The translations under genes and the position numbers were made by a program. This document shows, one piece after another, positions 20,330 to 29,383 of a DNA stretch of 64,000 bases. Each line of letters opens with the position of its first letter. Within the stretch, counting starts at the first letter, position 1. Source of the DNA: Paracoccaceae bacterium (GTDB lineage Bacteria > Pseudomonadota > Alphaproteobacteria > Rhodobacterales > Rhodobacteraceae); NCBI GenBank assembly GCA_947504705.1, contig CANNIA010000007.1:1-64000 (forward strand), written 5' to 3'. Below the pieces are notes generated by a model. That model made no database searches. It saw nothing but the letters and a program-made list of their open reading frames with translations, and was not told where the DNA came from.

Positions 20330-21862
20330 ATGAGAGGGCCGCACAACATCATCCGGCTGATCCGGACCGGTGCCACCTTCGAACGCACCGGGGCGATGGA
20401 TGTGGTGCTGGAGGCCTACAAGGCTCCGCGGCGGCTGCGCTTTGCCGCGCATCTTCTGGGCTGGCCCTTCAAATGGCTGGGGCTGAAGGGTGACCCCGCC
20501 CTTCCCCCAGCGACCCGGGCGCTGACTGCCCTTGGTCCGGCCTATATCAAGTTCGGGCAGGTGCTTTCGACCCGCCCCGACATTGTCGGCGACGAACTGG
20601 CCCAGCAGTTGAAATACCTGCAGGACAAGCTGCCGCCCTTTCCGACCGAAATCGCCAAGGCGATGATCGAGACCGAGCTTGGCGCGCCGGTCTCCGAGCT
20701 TTTCGCAGAATTCTCTGAACCCGTCGCCGCCGCGTCGATCGCGCAGGTCCATCGAGCGCGGCTGGCCGATACGGGTGAGGATGTCGCGGTCAAAGTTCTG
20801 CGTCCGGGCATCGAACGCGCCTTCCGCAAGGATATTGATGCCTTCTACTTGGCCGCCCGCTGGATCGAACGGCTGGCCCCATTTTCCCGTCGCCTGCGTC
20901 CGGTTGACGTGATCACCCATTTCGAAGGTGTCGTGGCTGGTGAGCTGGACCTTCGGCTAGAAAGCTCCGCCGCCGCCGAATTCGCGGCGAACACCGCCAA
21001 AGACGAAGGCTTTCAGGTGCCAAAGCCAGTCTGGTCGCTCTCCAGCCGCAATGTGATGACGCTGGGCTGGGCCGAAGGCATCGGTCTCAACGACAATGAT
21101 CTGATCGACGCGGCTGGCCATGACCGTCGGGTTCTTGGTGCGCGCGTGCTGCAGCTGTTCCTGAACCACGCGCTGCGCGACGGGTTCTTTCATGCCGACA
21201 TGCATCAGGGCAACCTGAAGGTCGCTGCGAATGGGGATATCATCGCCCTTGATTTCGGCATCATGGGCCGGATCGACGAATACACCCGCCGGGTCTATGC
21301 CGAGATCCTGATGGGCTTTATCCGCAAGGACTACCGCCGCGTCGCCGAGGTGCATTTCGAGGCCGGTTACGTGCCTGCCGATCGCGACATCGACGAATTC
21401 GCCCGTGCCTTGCGCGCCGTCGGCGAGCCGATCTTCGGGATGGAGGCAAGCTGGATCTCGATGGCGCGCCTGCTGTCCTATCTGTTCGAGGTGACCGAAC
21501 GGTTCGGGATGGAGACGCGCACCGAACTGATCCTTCTGCAGCGAACGATGGTCGTGGTCGAAGGGGTTGCTCGCTCGCTCGACCCGCATATCAATATCTG
21601 GCAGGTCGCCCGCCCCGTCGTTGAAGGCTACATCAAGCAGAATATCGGACCGAAGGCTTTGGTCCGCGACCTGATGAAGACGGCCCGCGTGCTCATGCGC
21701 TTTGGCCCGAAGTTGCCCGCGATGATCGAGGCCCAACTGATCCGGGCTGGGAATCCGGCCTCACCTCCCTCACGCGCAAAGGGCAGGGGCGTCTGGCTGC
21801 TATGGCCGGTCATCATAGGGCTGGCCATTGCCGCGGGCTATTTCCTGCGCGGTTTAGGCTAG
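20330..21862 (+). CDS. ubiB: ubiquinone biosynthesis protein UbiB (atypical kinase)
   Basis: An ADCK/UbiB-family atypical kinase/ATPase needed for the assembly or release of ubiquinone intermediates at the inner membrane. The 510-residue protein has the KxGQ motif in YIKFGQVLSTRPDIVGDEL, the alanine-rich nucleotide loop AAASIAQVHRARL, the HADMHQGNL catalytic loop and the LDFGIMGR metal motif. The C-terminal end is a transmembrane helix (LLWPVIIGLAIAAGYFL). ATG 20330 (MRGPHNIIRLIRTG) was chosen because the 44 upstream in-frame codons are low-complexity and unlike the family. The gene ends seven bases before the convergent flgD. Confidence 0.95.
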   Translation: MRGPHNIIRLIRTGATFERTGAMDVVLEAYKAPRRLRFAAHLLGWPFKWLGLKGDPALPPATRALTALGPAYIKFGQVLSTRPDIVGDELAQQLKYLQDKLPPFPTEIAKAMIETELGAPVSELFAEFSEPVAAASIAQVHRARLADTGEDVAVKVLRPGIERAFRKDIDAFYLAARWIERLAPFSRRLRPVDVITHFEGVVAGELDLRLESSAAAEFAANTAKDEGFQVPKPVWSLSSRNVMTLGWAEGIGLNDNDLIDAAGHDRRVLGARVLQLFLNHALRDGFFHADMHQGNLKVAANGDIIALDFGIMGRIDEYTRRVYAEILMGFIRKDYRRVAEVHFEAGYVPADRDIDEFARALRAVGEPIFGMEASWISMARLLSYLFEVTERFGMETRTELILLQRTMVVVEGVARSLDPHINIWQVARPVVEGYIKQNIGPKALVRDLMKTARVLMRFGPKLPAMIEAQLIRAGNPASPPSRAKGRGVWLLWPVIIGLAIAAGYFLRGLG

Positions 21863-21869
21863 GCCAATT

Positions 21870-22535
21870 TCAGGGGACGGGCTCGCGAAGCGCCGTAACA
21901 CTGTTCGCCAGCACCTCGATTCCACCTTCCAGCACAAGCTTGGTTCCACCCGGCCCACCACGCGCTTCGGTGACGAGGGCGTAGTACTCGATGGGGCGGG
22001 AGTCGATGACTTCGTCGCCGTTCATGCTTTCCAGCGTGATCGTATAGGTTCCCGGTGGCAACGGCATTCCATCAGCCCCGGCCCCCAGCCATTGATAGGG
22101 CTCGGCGCTGACCGGAATATCCTCACGCGAGACGAGATTACCCTCTGCATCTTTGACCGCTATCACAGCCCGGGTCGACCCGACTGCCGGATTGGGCGAC
22201 AGGGTAACCGGGGTTCCGTCATAGTAGACCGCCGCATTCGACCGCGCCTCTTTCCCGATCCAGCTCGCCATCTCCGCCATGCCGAATTGCTGGAAACTTG
22301 AGATCATTCCCGCCAAAAGCTCATTCGTGCGCACCTGTTGTTCGACACCCGAAAACGTGGCAAGCTGCACGGCATAGTCACTGGACTCGATTGGGTTCAT
22401 CGGGTCCTGGTTCTGCATCTGGACCGTCAGCATCCGAAGAAAGGTCATGTAGTCAGAACTGATTTTGGTCCCCGCGTCCGTCGACGTGGGGGGCGGAGTT
22501 GTGCTGGTCGCAGTGGTCGCTGGGGTTATGGTCAT
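21870..22535 (-). CDS. flgD: flagellar hook capping protein FlgD
   Basis: The scaffold that caps the growing hook and helps add FlgE subunits. The 221-residue protein has the N-terminal FlgD motif DYMTFLRMLTVQMQNQDPMNPIESSDYAVQLATFSGVEQQ, here at residues about 30-68, followed by beta-rich domains including an FLgD Ig-like segment (LPPGTYTITLESMNGD). ATG 22535 was chosen over an in-frame upstream codon because it gives the usual Thr-rich start. Its start overlaps the end of fliK, so both are translated from one minus-strand mRNA. Confidence 0.93.
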   Translation of the reverse strand: MTITPATTATSTTPPPTSTDAGTKISSDYMTFLRMLTVQMQNQDPMNPIESSDYAVQLATFSGVEQQVRTNELLAGMISSFQQFGMAEMASWIGKEARSNAAVYYDGTPVTLSPNPAVGSTRAVIAVKDAEGNLVSREDIPVSAEPYQWLGAGADGMPLPPGTYTITLESMNGDEVIDSRPIEYYALVTEARGGPGGTKLVLEGGIEVLANSVTALREPVP

Positions 22536-22542
22536 CGGTTCC

Positions 22543-24120
22543 TCACAATCGTAGGTCAAGTCCGCCAAGGGGTCCATTTCGCAGGGGCGTCGGAACAGTC
22601 ATCCCTTCACCCACCATCGCCATGTCATCCCCCTCACTACCAATGGAAGCCGCCCTACCAAGGGGTTGGCGGGAATTGCCATCCCCTGTGCCACCAAAGT
22701 CGATCTGAACGCCAGCATATCCCGCGGAGCGTAGGGCATCCGCCAGCTGATCGGCATGGCGACGGAACAGTTCCATGGTCTCGGGCCGGTCAAAGCCAAG
22801 CATGACGACCATTCTGTCGGCATTCTGCTTGTCCGGTCGGAACGACAGCCGAACCTTACCAAGCTCTTCCGGAGACAGAGTCAAGGTCGTCTCGCCATCG
22901 GCCCCCTTGACCACAGCAAGCATGACTTGCCCCACCAGTGGCGAAAGGATTGGCGCGGCGGTCTTTTGGCTTTCAGCCGGAGAGACCGCAGCCCCGACGC
23001 CTGCCGACTGACCCGGATGCGATACAGGTAAAGTCAGTTCTGTCATCCCGTTGTCGCCCTCATCCTTGCCAAATGGCAAAGCCACCTGGGGCAGCGTTGT
23101 ATGTGCCGGAACGAGGGCCGCCGCGATGCTTCCGGGGCCCAACCTCTCGGCCTTTGGTGGGTCGGCAATCAGCTTTGGGTCGGGCTCTGGCTGAACGATG
23201 GGCTTGGTCGAAGCGGCAATTCCAGGTCTGAATGCCTGTATCGGGGGCCGCTCGCCGGTGGTCTGCACGCCCAGATGGACCAAAGGCCCGACGGAAACTT
23301 CACGACCTTCGCTTTCGAACCGCAGCATCAATGCGGTCGGCAAATGGACTTCATGCCCTGCGCCGGTGAAGGGATCAACGACAGGCATTGTTCCCGCGCG
23401 ATCCAGCGAAGGGCTCGGGGTGTTAGTCAGGCCTGACGACACGTTCCCCGTTGAGACGGCGAGAGTGGGGGCGACCTTTGTCCGAGGTTGCGCTGCGTCT
23501 GGAAACCCAAGCGGCAGGGGTGCGGGCAGGACCGACAAAACCGCAGTCCCCTTGTCAGGCCTACGGGCGGGGGCCGGACCGCCAAATTCCGCCTCAATTG
23601 CCAATGGATCGGGGGCGGCGTCCAAAGCCGAAATCTTTTCCGGCAGCGCCGCCGCTGGAAATGGTTCGGGCATTTTGACCACTGCAGGCTCAGTACTTTC
23701 AGGAGATCCCGACACGGTCCCTTGGACGAACTCAACTGATGGATCTGACTGCGCTGGGCTTGGCGTCAGGATGCCACCGGACAGAACGCTTTCATCGGCA
23801 ACAGCGACCATAGTTTTCAACTCCAGACCTCCCGCTTCTACCCGTTCCACGTTCGGCGGTTGCAAAGCCGGCAAGGCCACCGAACGCAGATCCAATGCGG
23901 CGGGCATCGGAGCAGTTGGCATCATCCAGAATGGGTCCGGATCTTCCGACTTGTCCTTGTCCGTCGTCTGCCGAACAAGCCCGGCGAAACCACAGTCGTC
24001 AGGGTCAAGCATGGTTCCGGAAATGGCGGCAGCCTTGTCATCGGAGGAAGATCGCTCGACCATCGGCAGCCCTGAAACCGGGCCAATCGAAACGAATCCT
24101 TGCATCATAGGACTTGGCAT
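22543..24120 (-). CDS. fliK: flagellar hook-length control protein FliK
   Basis: The molecular ruler that sets hook length and triggers the export switch with FlhB. The 525-residue protein has a long, low-complexity Pro/Ala/Thr-rich N-terminus and a conserved C-terminal Flg_hook domain. The latter contains TLTLSPEELGKVRLSF and the segment PETMELFRRHADQLADALRSAGY, about residues 415-490. This layout is characteristic of FliK. It precedes flgD on the minus strand and is divergent from the rod-binding protein gene. Confidence 0.85.
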   Translation of the reverse strand: MPSPMMQGFVSIGPVSGLPMVERSSSDDKAAAISGTMLDPDDCGFAGLVRQTTDKDKSEDPDPFWMMPTAPMPAALDLRSVALPALQPPNVERVEAGGLELKTMVAVADESVLSGGILTPSPAQSDPSVEFVQGTVSGSPESTEPAVVKMPEPFPAAALPEKISALDAAPDPLAIEAEFGGPAPARRPDKGTAVLSVLPAPLPLGFPDAAQPRTKVAPTLAVSTGNVSSGLTNTPSPSLDRAGTMPVVDPFTGAGHEVHLPTALMLRFESEGREVSVGPLVHLGVQTTGERPPIQAFRPGIAASTKPIVQPEPDPKLIADPPKAERLGPGSIAAALVPAHTTLPQVALPFGKDEGDNGMTELTLPVSHPGQSAGVGAAVSPAESQKTAAPILSPLVGQVMLAVVKGADGETTLTLSPEELGKVRLSFRPDKQNADRMVVMLGFDRPETMELFRRHADQLADALRSAGYAGVQIDFGGTGDGNSRQPLGRAASIGSEGDDMAMVGEGMTVPTPLRNGPLGGLDLRL

Positions 24121-24232
24121 TGATTCCCCGACTTCTGTCGCTGCTTGCGCCCCCTTATCGCTGCGAGAGATTACTCATTCTTTACCTCCATCGCAGAAGC
24201 TTGGCCAAACTCCACTGAACCCGAGAGCTGCA

Positions 24233-24517
24233 ATGGAAACTGCACCAATCCTTCCTCAGCCGCATCCCAGCCCGACGCGGCAAGAGCAGATGATGGCCAA
24301 GGCCGAAGAGCTTGAGGCAAGTTTTCTGGCCGAAATGCTGTCTCATTCCGGCTTGGGCGAGATGACCGGCCCCTTCGGCGGCGGCAGTGGCGAGGCGCAG
24401 TTCTCGTCATTCCTCCGGTCGGAACAGGCCAAGCTGATGGTCGAACGCGGCGGGGTCGGGCTGGCCGAGCTCATCTTCAACAGCATGGTGAAGGCTGATC
24501 ATGTCGACCCAGCTTGA
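24233..24517 (+). CDS. rod-binding protein (CheL / FlgJ N-terminal domain)
   Basis: A 94-residue protein corresponding to the rod-binding domain of FlgJ without the muramidase domain. The diagnostic part is KAEELEASFLAEMLSHSGLGEM, then FSSFLRSEQAKLMVERGGVGLAE. In alphaproteobacteria this stand-alone form is often called CheL and is needed for rod assembly. ATG 24233 was chosen because the much longer upstream in-frame reading lies antisense to fliK. Its end overlaps the next gene by 17 bases. Confidence 0.85.
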   Translation: METAPILPQPHPSPTRQEQMMAKAEELEASFLAEMLSHSGLGEMTGPFGGGSGEAQFSSFLRSEQAKLMVERGGVGLAELIFNSMVKADHVDPA

Positions 24518-24821
24518 AGCCGTTCTTGATCAGACCCGCGACGCCTTGATCGCAGGGGACTTTGCTGATCTTTTCAAGCTTGCCGGAAAGGTCGAGGCTA
24601 TGGCCGTTGCCCTGCCCCAACTTGACCGTCCCACTGCCGATCGCCTGCGTCAGAAGGCCGATCGGAACGCCCGCCTTTTGCAGGCCGCCCAGCGCGGGAT
24701 CCGGGCCGCCAGACAGCGGATCAACGAGATCAATGCCGGCCCATCGCTTTCCACCTATGACATGCACGGGCGGCGTGCAGTGATTCCTGGCCCGTCGCTC
24801 CTTATGCCAAGACGTGTTTGA
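24501..24821 (+). CDS. FlgN-like flagellar protein
   Basis: A 106-residue, mostly helical protein (LEAVLDQTRDALIAGDFADLF, then DRLRQKADRNARLLQAAQRGIRAARQRI). Its size, helical character and position right after the rod-binding protein resemble the FlgN-type export chaperones for hook-associated proteins annotated in Rhodobacterales flagellar clusters. Sequence similarity to classical FlgN is weak, so the role is inferred mostly from context. Confidence 0.6.
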   Translation: MSTQLEAVLDQTRDALIAGDFADLFKLAGKVEAMAVALPQLDRPTADRLRQKADRNARLLQAAQRGIRAARQRINEINAGPSLSTYDMHGRRAVIPGPSLLMPRRV

Positions 24822-24978
24822 CTTAGCTCAAATCCACCCCAAATCGGGCTTGGCGATTAGGACTTGCTTAGTCTCCCCCGCGCTTTATTGACCTCGCGCC
24901 TCATGCTGTGGCGGCGCTGCCGGAACCCCCGGTGGCAGTGGAGAGAATGCCGTTTCGTCACCTGCGGGTGGCCCGACC

Positions 24979-24997
24979 GGCCGTGAAATCAGCGGCC
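24979..24997 (+). promoter_or_regulatory. hairpin in the flagellin mRNA leader
   Basis: GGCCG and CGGCC flank nine bases, forming a short stem 20 bases before the flagellin ATG and just ahead of the ribosome-binding sequence TTAAGGAA. FlbT is known to bind the flagellin leader in Caulobacter; a role for this stem as such a target is inferred. Confidence 0.35.
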
Positions 24998-25016
24998 AAT
25001 ACTTAAGGAACCAAAC

Positions 25017-26222
25017 ATGTCGTCGATCCTGACCAATACCAGTGCGATGGTTGCCCTGCAGACGATGAAGGGCATCAACGCCAATCTAAGCAAGACCCAG
25101 TCTGACATCTCGACCGGCAAGTCCGTTGCCACAGCACGGGACAATGCCGCCGTCTGGGCAATCTCGAAAGTGATGGAATCGGATGCTGAAGGCTTCAAGG
25201 GCATTTCTGACAGTCTTTCCGTTGGCAGCGCGACCCTGACCGTTGCCCGACAGGCTTCGGAATCGGTCACCAAACTTTTGACCGAGATGAAGGGCAAGAT
25301 CGTTGCCGCCCAGGCGGAAAACGTCGATCGCGGCAAGATCCAGACCGACATCGACGCCCTGACCGAACAGGTCAAATCCGTGATCGGAGCGGCGCAGTTC
25401 AACGGGCTGAACCTTGTCGATGGGTCGCATGCCTCGGTCAATGTTCTTGCCTCACTTGACCGAAGCTCGACTGGCGTGACCTCAAGCAACATCACGGTCA
25501 ATGCGCAAAACCTGTCAACCAATGCCGGTGCTGCCCTGACAGCGGGCGGAGGCACTTTGTCGGCAGCCACCGTGACCACCGGCACGCCGGAAACCCTGAA
25601 TGCCTTTGCGTTTCAAGGCGGTGCGGGGGCGCTGGCATCGAATGCACCCACTGCAGATCCGCTTGACATGACGGCGCTGGTCGCAGGCGACGCCATCGCG
25701 CTCAGCATCGGAAATGTCTCGGGCCGATATGTTGTACAACGGGGTGATACGAGCGACGCGGTGGTTGCGGGGTTGAAATCCGCGCTTGCGACGAACGGCC
25801 TGTCTTCGTCCGACTTCACGCTCACGCTCAATTCGGGTGAACTTGAGATTGCCAACAACACCAATGCGCCGGCGGACCTTGCCCTCACGGCGACGCGGGG
25901 CACAGGCGGGCTTTCCGGCCTGAACAATATCGACGTAGAAAACGCGCCCTCAAACGCGCTGGATGCTATCGAAGGCATGCTTCAGACCACAATCGACGCC
26001 GCCGCCGAGTTTGGCTCGTCGCAAAAGCGGATCGATATCCAGAACGAGTTTGTCGGCCAGTTGACCGATGCGCTCAAGACGGGGATCGGCGTGATGGTCG
26101 ACACCAACATGGAAGAAGCGTCGGCCCGGCTGCAGGCGCTGCAGGTCCAGCAGCAGCTTGCCACCCAGGCCCTGTCGATCGCCAACCAGCAGCCGCAGGG
26201 TCTTCTGTCCCTGTTCCGCTAA
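25017..26222 (+). CDS. fliC: flagellin
   Basis: The filament subunit. The 401-residue protein has the conserved helical N-terminal domain (SSILTNTSAMVALQTMKGINANL, DISTGKSVATARDNAAVW) and C-terminal D0/D1 helices ending in ALSIANQQPQGLLSLFR. A variable beta-rich middle covers about residues 150-300. The leader of nearly 200 bases upstream contains a hairpin and a strong Shine-Dalgarno. A sequence GGCGATTA at 24852 weakly resembles a sigma-28 -10 element, but I could not define a full promoter. A strong hairpin follows the stop codon, ahead of flaF and flbT. Confidence 0.96.
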   Translation: MSSILTNTSAMVALQTMKGINANLSKTQSDISTGKSVATARDNAAVWAISKVMESDAEGFKGISDSLSVGSATLTVARQASESVTKLLTEMKGKIVAAQAENVDRGKIQTDIDALTEQVKSVIGAAQFNGLNLVDGSHASVNVLASLDRSSTGVTSSNITVNAQNLSTNAGAALTAGGGTLSAATVTTGTPETLNAFAFQGGAGALASNAPTADPLDMTALVAGDAIALSIGNVSGRYVVQRGDTSDAVVAGLKSALATNGLSSSDFTLTLNSGELEIANNTNAPADLALTATRGTGGLSGLNNIDVENAPSNALDAIEGMLQTTIDAAAEFGSSQKRIDIQNEFVGQLTDALKTGIGVMVDTNMEEASARLQALQVQQQLATQALSIANQQPQGLLSLFR

Positions 26223-26229
26223 GCCTGAC

Positions 26230-26255
26230 GGGCCGCGAAGCGTGCTTCGCGGCCC
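26230..26255 (+). terminator. strong hairpin after the flagellin gene
   Basis: GGGCCGCGAAGC and GCTTCGCGGCCC form a perfect 12-bp stem with a 2-base loop, eight bases after the flagellin stop. No T-run follows. It is probably an mRNA-stabilising hairpin or partial terminator giving far more flagellin than FlaF and FlbT mRNA. Confidence 0.65.
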
Positions 26256-26285
26256 CCACCCCAGCCCTAAACAGATGGACCCCAG

Positions 26286-26657
26286 ATGACCCTGCATTCC
26301 CCAATCGCCTATGCCCGGCACGAAACCCCCGCGCGGTCGCTTCGATCAATCGAATACGACCTGATTGCCCAGGTCACCCAACGCCTGCGTTCTGCGTGGA
26401 ACAATCGCTCTGCCGATTTTCCTGGCTTTGTCCGCGCCTTGACCGACAATCAGAAACTTTGGACCACCTTGGCATCCGATGTCGCTTTGCCCGAAAATGG
26501 CCTGCCGCAGGCGCTCCGGGCCCGGCTTTTCTATCTTTATGAATTCACCGCCAGCCACAGCCGCGCAGTCTTGGAAAGTGACGCCAGCATCGACGTTTTG
26601 ACCGATATCAACACGGCCGTCATGCGTGGTCTGCGCGGTGATCGGGGGCCGGGATGA
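26286..26657 (+). CDS. flaF: flagellar biosynthesis regulator FlaF
   Basis: FlaF is needed in alphaproteobacteria for flagellin translation and secretion and acts opposite to FlbT. The 123-residue protein begins with a Ser/Arg-rich segment (ARHETPARSLRSIEYDLIAQVTQRL) and contains the family segment DNQKLWTTLASDVALPENGLPQALRARLFYLYEFT. It overlaps the start of flbT by four bases and lies directly after the flagellin gene, the usual context. Confidence 0.93.
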   Translation: MTLHSPIAYARHETPARSLRSIEYDLIAQVTQRLRSAWNNRSADFPGFVRALTDNQKLWTTLASDVALPENGLPQALRARLFYLYEFTASHSRAVLESDASIDVLTDINTAVMRGLRGDRGPG

Positions 26658-27058
26658 GCGGGCTGGTTCTGAAGCTTGGCCCGCATGAAAGGGTCCTGAT
26701 AAACGGCGCAGTGATCGAGAATGGCGACAAGCGATCCCGCCTTGCGGTCGTGACGCCCAACGCCAATATCCTGCGCCTGCGCGATGCGATCCACCCACAA
26801 GAGGTCAACACCCCGGTGCGGCGGGTCTGCTACATCGCGCAGTTGGTCCTGTCGGGTGATGCCGATGCCGGGGAAACTCGACTGCAGCTTCTGCGCGGGA
26901 TTGAGCAGCTCAGCCAGGTCCTTACCGACCACGACAGCCGCACCCAACTGGCTGTGGCCAGCCGCGCTGTGCTGGAGGATCAGCATTACCAGGTCCTGAA
27001 GGCACTTCGCAGCCTGCTACCGCGTGAGGAGCGGCTGTTCGCCGCCCATCCCCAATGA
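26654..27058 (+). CDS. flbT: flagellin synthesis repressor FlbT
   Basis: FlbT represses flagellin translation, in Caulobacter by binding the flagellin mRNA leader until the hook is complete. The 134-residue protein has the family pattern LVLKLGPHERVLINGAVIENGD and RRVCYIAQLVLSGDADAGE. It is coupled to flaF and to the following DUF1217 gene by four-base overlaps, so three proteins are made from one message. Confidence 0.95.
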   Translation: MSGLVLKLGPHERVLINGAVIENGDKRSRLAVVTPNANILRLRDAIHPQEVNTPVRRVCYIAQLVLSGDADAGETRLQLLRGIEQLSQVLTDHDSRTQLAVASRAVLEDQHYQVLKALRSLLPREERLFAAHPQ

Positions 27059-27849
27059 GCTTTCAGCCGGTATTGCCGATGTCGGGTTTTACCGGCTGGA
27101 GTTTCCTGAAACGCACCATGGCGCGCCAGCAAGTGGCGCAGAAAGCTGCCCCGGCCCAACAGCGGGACGAGGCCTATTTCCGGGAAAAGATCGGCAAGGT
27201 TAAGACGGCTGAACAGCTGGTTTCGGACAAGCGGCTGTTGCGGATCGCGCTGACAGCCTTCGGGCTTGAGGGCGATCTGAACAGCACGGCCTTTGTCCGC
27301 AAGGTGCTGGAAGGCGGGACGCTTAAGGTAGGCAGTCTGGCCAACAAGCTGGCCGACAAGCAGTATCAGAAGCTTTCTTCCGCCTTCGGATTTGGCGACT
27401 ATTCCGTTCCACGCACCAAGATCTCGACCTTTCCGGATGAAATCCTTTCCCGCTTCCGGGCGCGCAGTTTTGAAACCGCCGTGGGCGATCAGAACAACAC
27501 CTACCGGCTGGCCTTGAACGCCGAACGGGAAGTTGCCGCCGTTGCCGCCGGTTCCAGCAGCGAGAATGCCAAGTGGTACACAATCCTTGGCAACCAGCCG
27601 ATGCGCGAAGTTTTCCAGACTGCGCTTGGCCTGCCGAAAAGCTTTGCCTCTATCGACATCGACCAGCAGCTTTCCGTCCTGAAAACCCGCGCCGATGCCA
27701 CCTTTGGCGCAGGCACTGTCAGCCAGTTCAAGGACCCCGCCAAGATGGAGGCATTGGTTCGCCGCTACATCCTCCGTGCTGAAATGCAGGATCAGGGCTC
27801 AGGAAGTTCTCATTCCGCCATTGCCTTGCAGCTCTTGCGTCGGGGCTGA
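27055..27849 (+). CDS. DUF1217 flagellar-cluster protein
   Basis: A 264-residue protein with the DUF1217 pattern: EAYFREKIGKVKTAEQLVSDKRLLRIALTAFGL near residue 40 and YRLALNAEREVAA near residue 155. DUF1217 proteins are restricted mainly to alphaproteobacteria and occur in flagellar clusters. Their molecular role is unknown; secretion as a structural or hook-associated component is possible. The gene is coupled to flbT by an ATGA overlap and converges on fliI 140 bases later. The spacer holds only a weak 5-bp inverted repeat at 27868-27882. Confidence 0.8.
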   Translation: MSFQPVLPMSGFTGWSFLKRTMARQQVAQKAAPAQQRDEAYFREKIGKVKTAEQLVSDKRLLRIALTAFGLEGDLNSTAFVRKVLEGGTLKVGSLANKLADKQYQKLSSAFGFGDYSVPRTKISTFPDEILSRFRARSFETAVGDQNNTYRLALNAEREVAAVAAGSSSENAKWYTILGNQPMREVFQTALGLPKSFASIDIDQQLSVLKTRADATFGAGTVSQFKDPAKMEALVRRYILRAEMQDQGSGSSHSAIALQLLRRG

Positions 27850-27989
27850 TAGCTCTCTGTAAAGCGCAGGCCTGACCGGCCTTGGGCATACAAGGATATT
27901 CGACCTTGGCAAATGCGCCCGCACCGAAAGGTCAAGCCATCCCAGCCTGCGAGGATTGGGGACTGACATCTCGGAACCTGCCTTCAGCG

Positions 27990-29300
27990 TCACCCGGAAA
28001 GGCACGCCCGCAGCCGCTCGAAGCTGCCCGCCACACCATTTGCCGGTGCCGGTTCGGCGAGGAACGCGTCAAGCAAAGGCCAATGCTTGATCGCCCGGTC
28101 GATCAAAGGATCGGACCCCGCTGCATAAAGCCCGGCCTGAATCATCATCTCGGCCCGGCCATAGGTGCCAAGAAGCCGCCGCGCCTCGGTGATCAGGGTA
28201 TTCTCTTCCTCGCTCGCCGCTTCAGGTAACGACCGGGACACTGACCGCAGAAGATCAATCGCAGGGAAACGCCCCCGCTCGGCAATCCGGCGGTCCAGAA
28301 CGACATGGCCGTCAAGCACGCCACGTAGAATGTCGGCCACCGGCTCCTCCATATCCGACCCCGCGACCAGCACGGAAAAGACCGCTGTGATATCACCCGA
28401 GCCCTCCGGCCCCGGCCCCGCACGCTCTGCCAGACCCATGATCGCATGCGCCAGCGAGGGCGGATAGCCACGCAACGACGCCGCCTCGCCCCCCGCAAGG
28501 GCCACTTCGCGATGCGCTTCGGCAAAGCGGGTGACGGAATCGACCAGCAGCAAAACGTGCAGACCCTGGTCGCGGAAGTGTTCGGCCACTGCCATGGCCG
28601 TCAGGCAGCACATCCGCCGCATCAGGGGCGACTGGTCCGAAGTAGCCGTCACCACCACGCTGCGCGCCATACCGACGGGGCCAAGCACTGTCTCAGTGAA
28701 TTCCCGCAACTCGCGCCCGCGTTCACCCACCAGGGCGATCACAACGACATCAGCTTCCACCCCGCGCGCAAAGCGGGCCAACAACGAAGATTTTCCGACA
28801 CCCGACCCGGCGAAAAGCCCGATGCGCTGGCCGCGTACCAGCGGAAGCAATGTGTCAAACACCGCAACCCCAGTGCCCAGCCGCACGCCAAGCCGACGGC
28901 GAATCGCGGCTGGGGGAGCCGGGGCTCGCAAAGCGCGCGTTTTCGGGCCGCGCAGAAGCGGACGGCCATCCAGGGGTTGCCCGGTCGGGTCGACCACCCG
29001 CCCGATCCAGCTGTCATCCGGGGCGATTTCGGCCTTGCCCCAAAGCTCTACCCGGTCGTCAATCCCCATGCCGTCGCCCGAAGCATCGGGCAGCACCGAG
29101 CAACGACCCGGAACCAGCCGCAGCACCTCGCCCCCGGCAGCGCCGTCGCGGCTGTGGATTACCACCCGGTCGCCAATGGCGGCGTGATCCAGACCCGCTA
29201 CCTCGACCAGACCGCGCCGGGTTTCCACCACCCGCCCGACCCGCCGCAAGGGCGCCCTGCCCGCGATTTCCGCCAAAAGGCCGTCAAATAATCCAGACAC
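27990..29300 (-). CDS. fliI: flagellum-specific ATPase FliI
   Basis: The cytoplasmic ATPase that, with FliH, delivers export substrates to the flagellar type III gate. The 436-residue protein is F1-beta-like, with Walker A GLFAGSGVGKSSLLARF near residue 157, Walker B HVLLLVDSVTRFAEAHREV and the following GYPPSLAHAIMGLAERAG. A GTG start at 29300 is preceded by AAGGGAG. It is transcribed against the surrounding flagellar genes and diverges from flgB. No fliH is visible next to it. Confidence 0.94.
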   Translation of the reverse strand: MSGLFDGLLAEIAGRAPLRRVGRVVETRRGLVEVAGLDHAAIGDRVVIHSRDGAAGGEVLRLVPGRCSVLPDASGDGMGIDDRVELWGKAEIAPDDSWIGRVVDPTGQPLDGRPLLRGPKTRALRAPAPPAAIRRRLGVRLGTGVAVFDTLLPLVRGQRIGLFAGSGVGKSSLLARFARGVEADVVVIALVGERGRELREFTETVLGPVGMARSVVVTATSDQSPLMRRMCCLTAMAVAEHFRDQGLHVLLLVDSVTRFAEAHREVALAGGEAASLRGYPPSLAHAIMGLAERAGPGPEGSGDITAVFSVLVAGSDMEEPVADILRGVLDGHVVLDRRIAERGRFPAIDLLRSVSRSLPEAASEEENTLITEARRLLGTYGRAEMMIQAGLYAAGSDPLIDRAIKHWPLLDAFLAEPAPANGVAGSFERLRACLSG

Positions 29301-29383
29301 GGGATTCTCCCTTTGTTCGCCTCAACCGTTTCTAAAGGAATCACCCTTAAGCCTTGGTGAAAGCGGTCGAGGGAGAAGCCCCG

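Noticed and set aside
24850-24868. Sigma-54 promoter TTGGCGATTAGGACTTGC upstream of flagellin
   Set aside because: The spacing between the GG and GC elements is 12 bases instead of the required 10.
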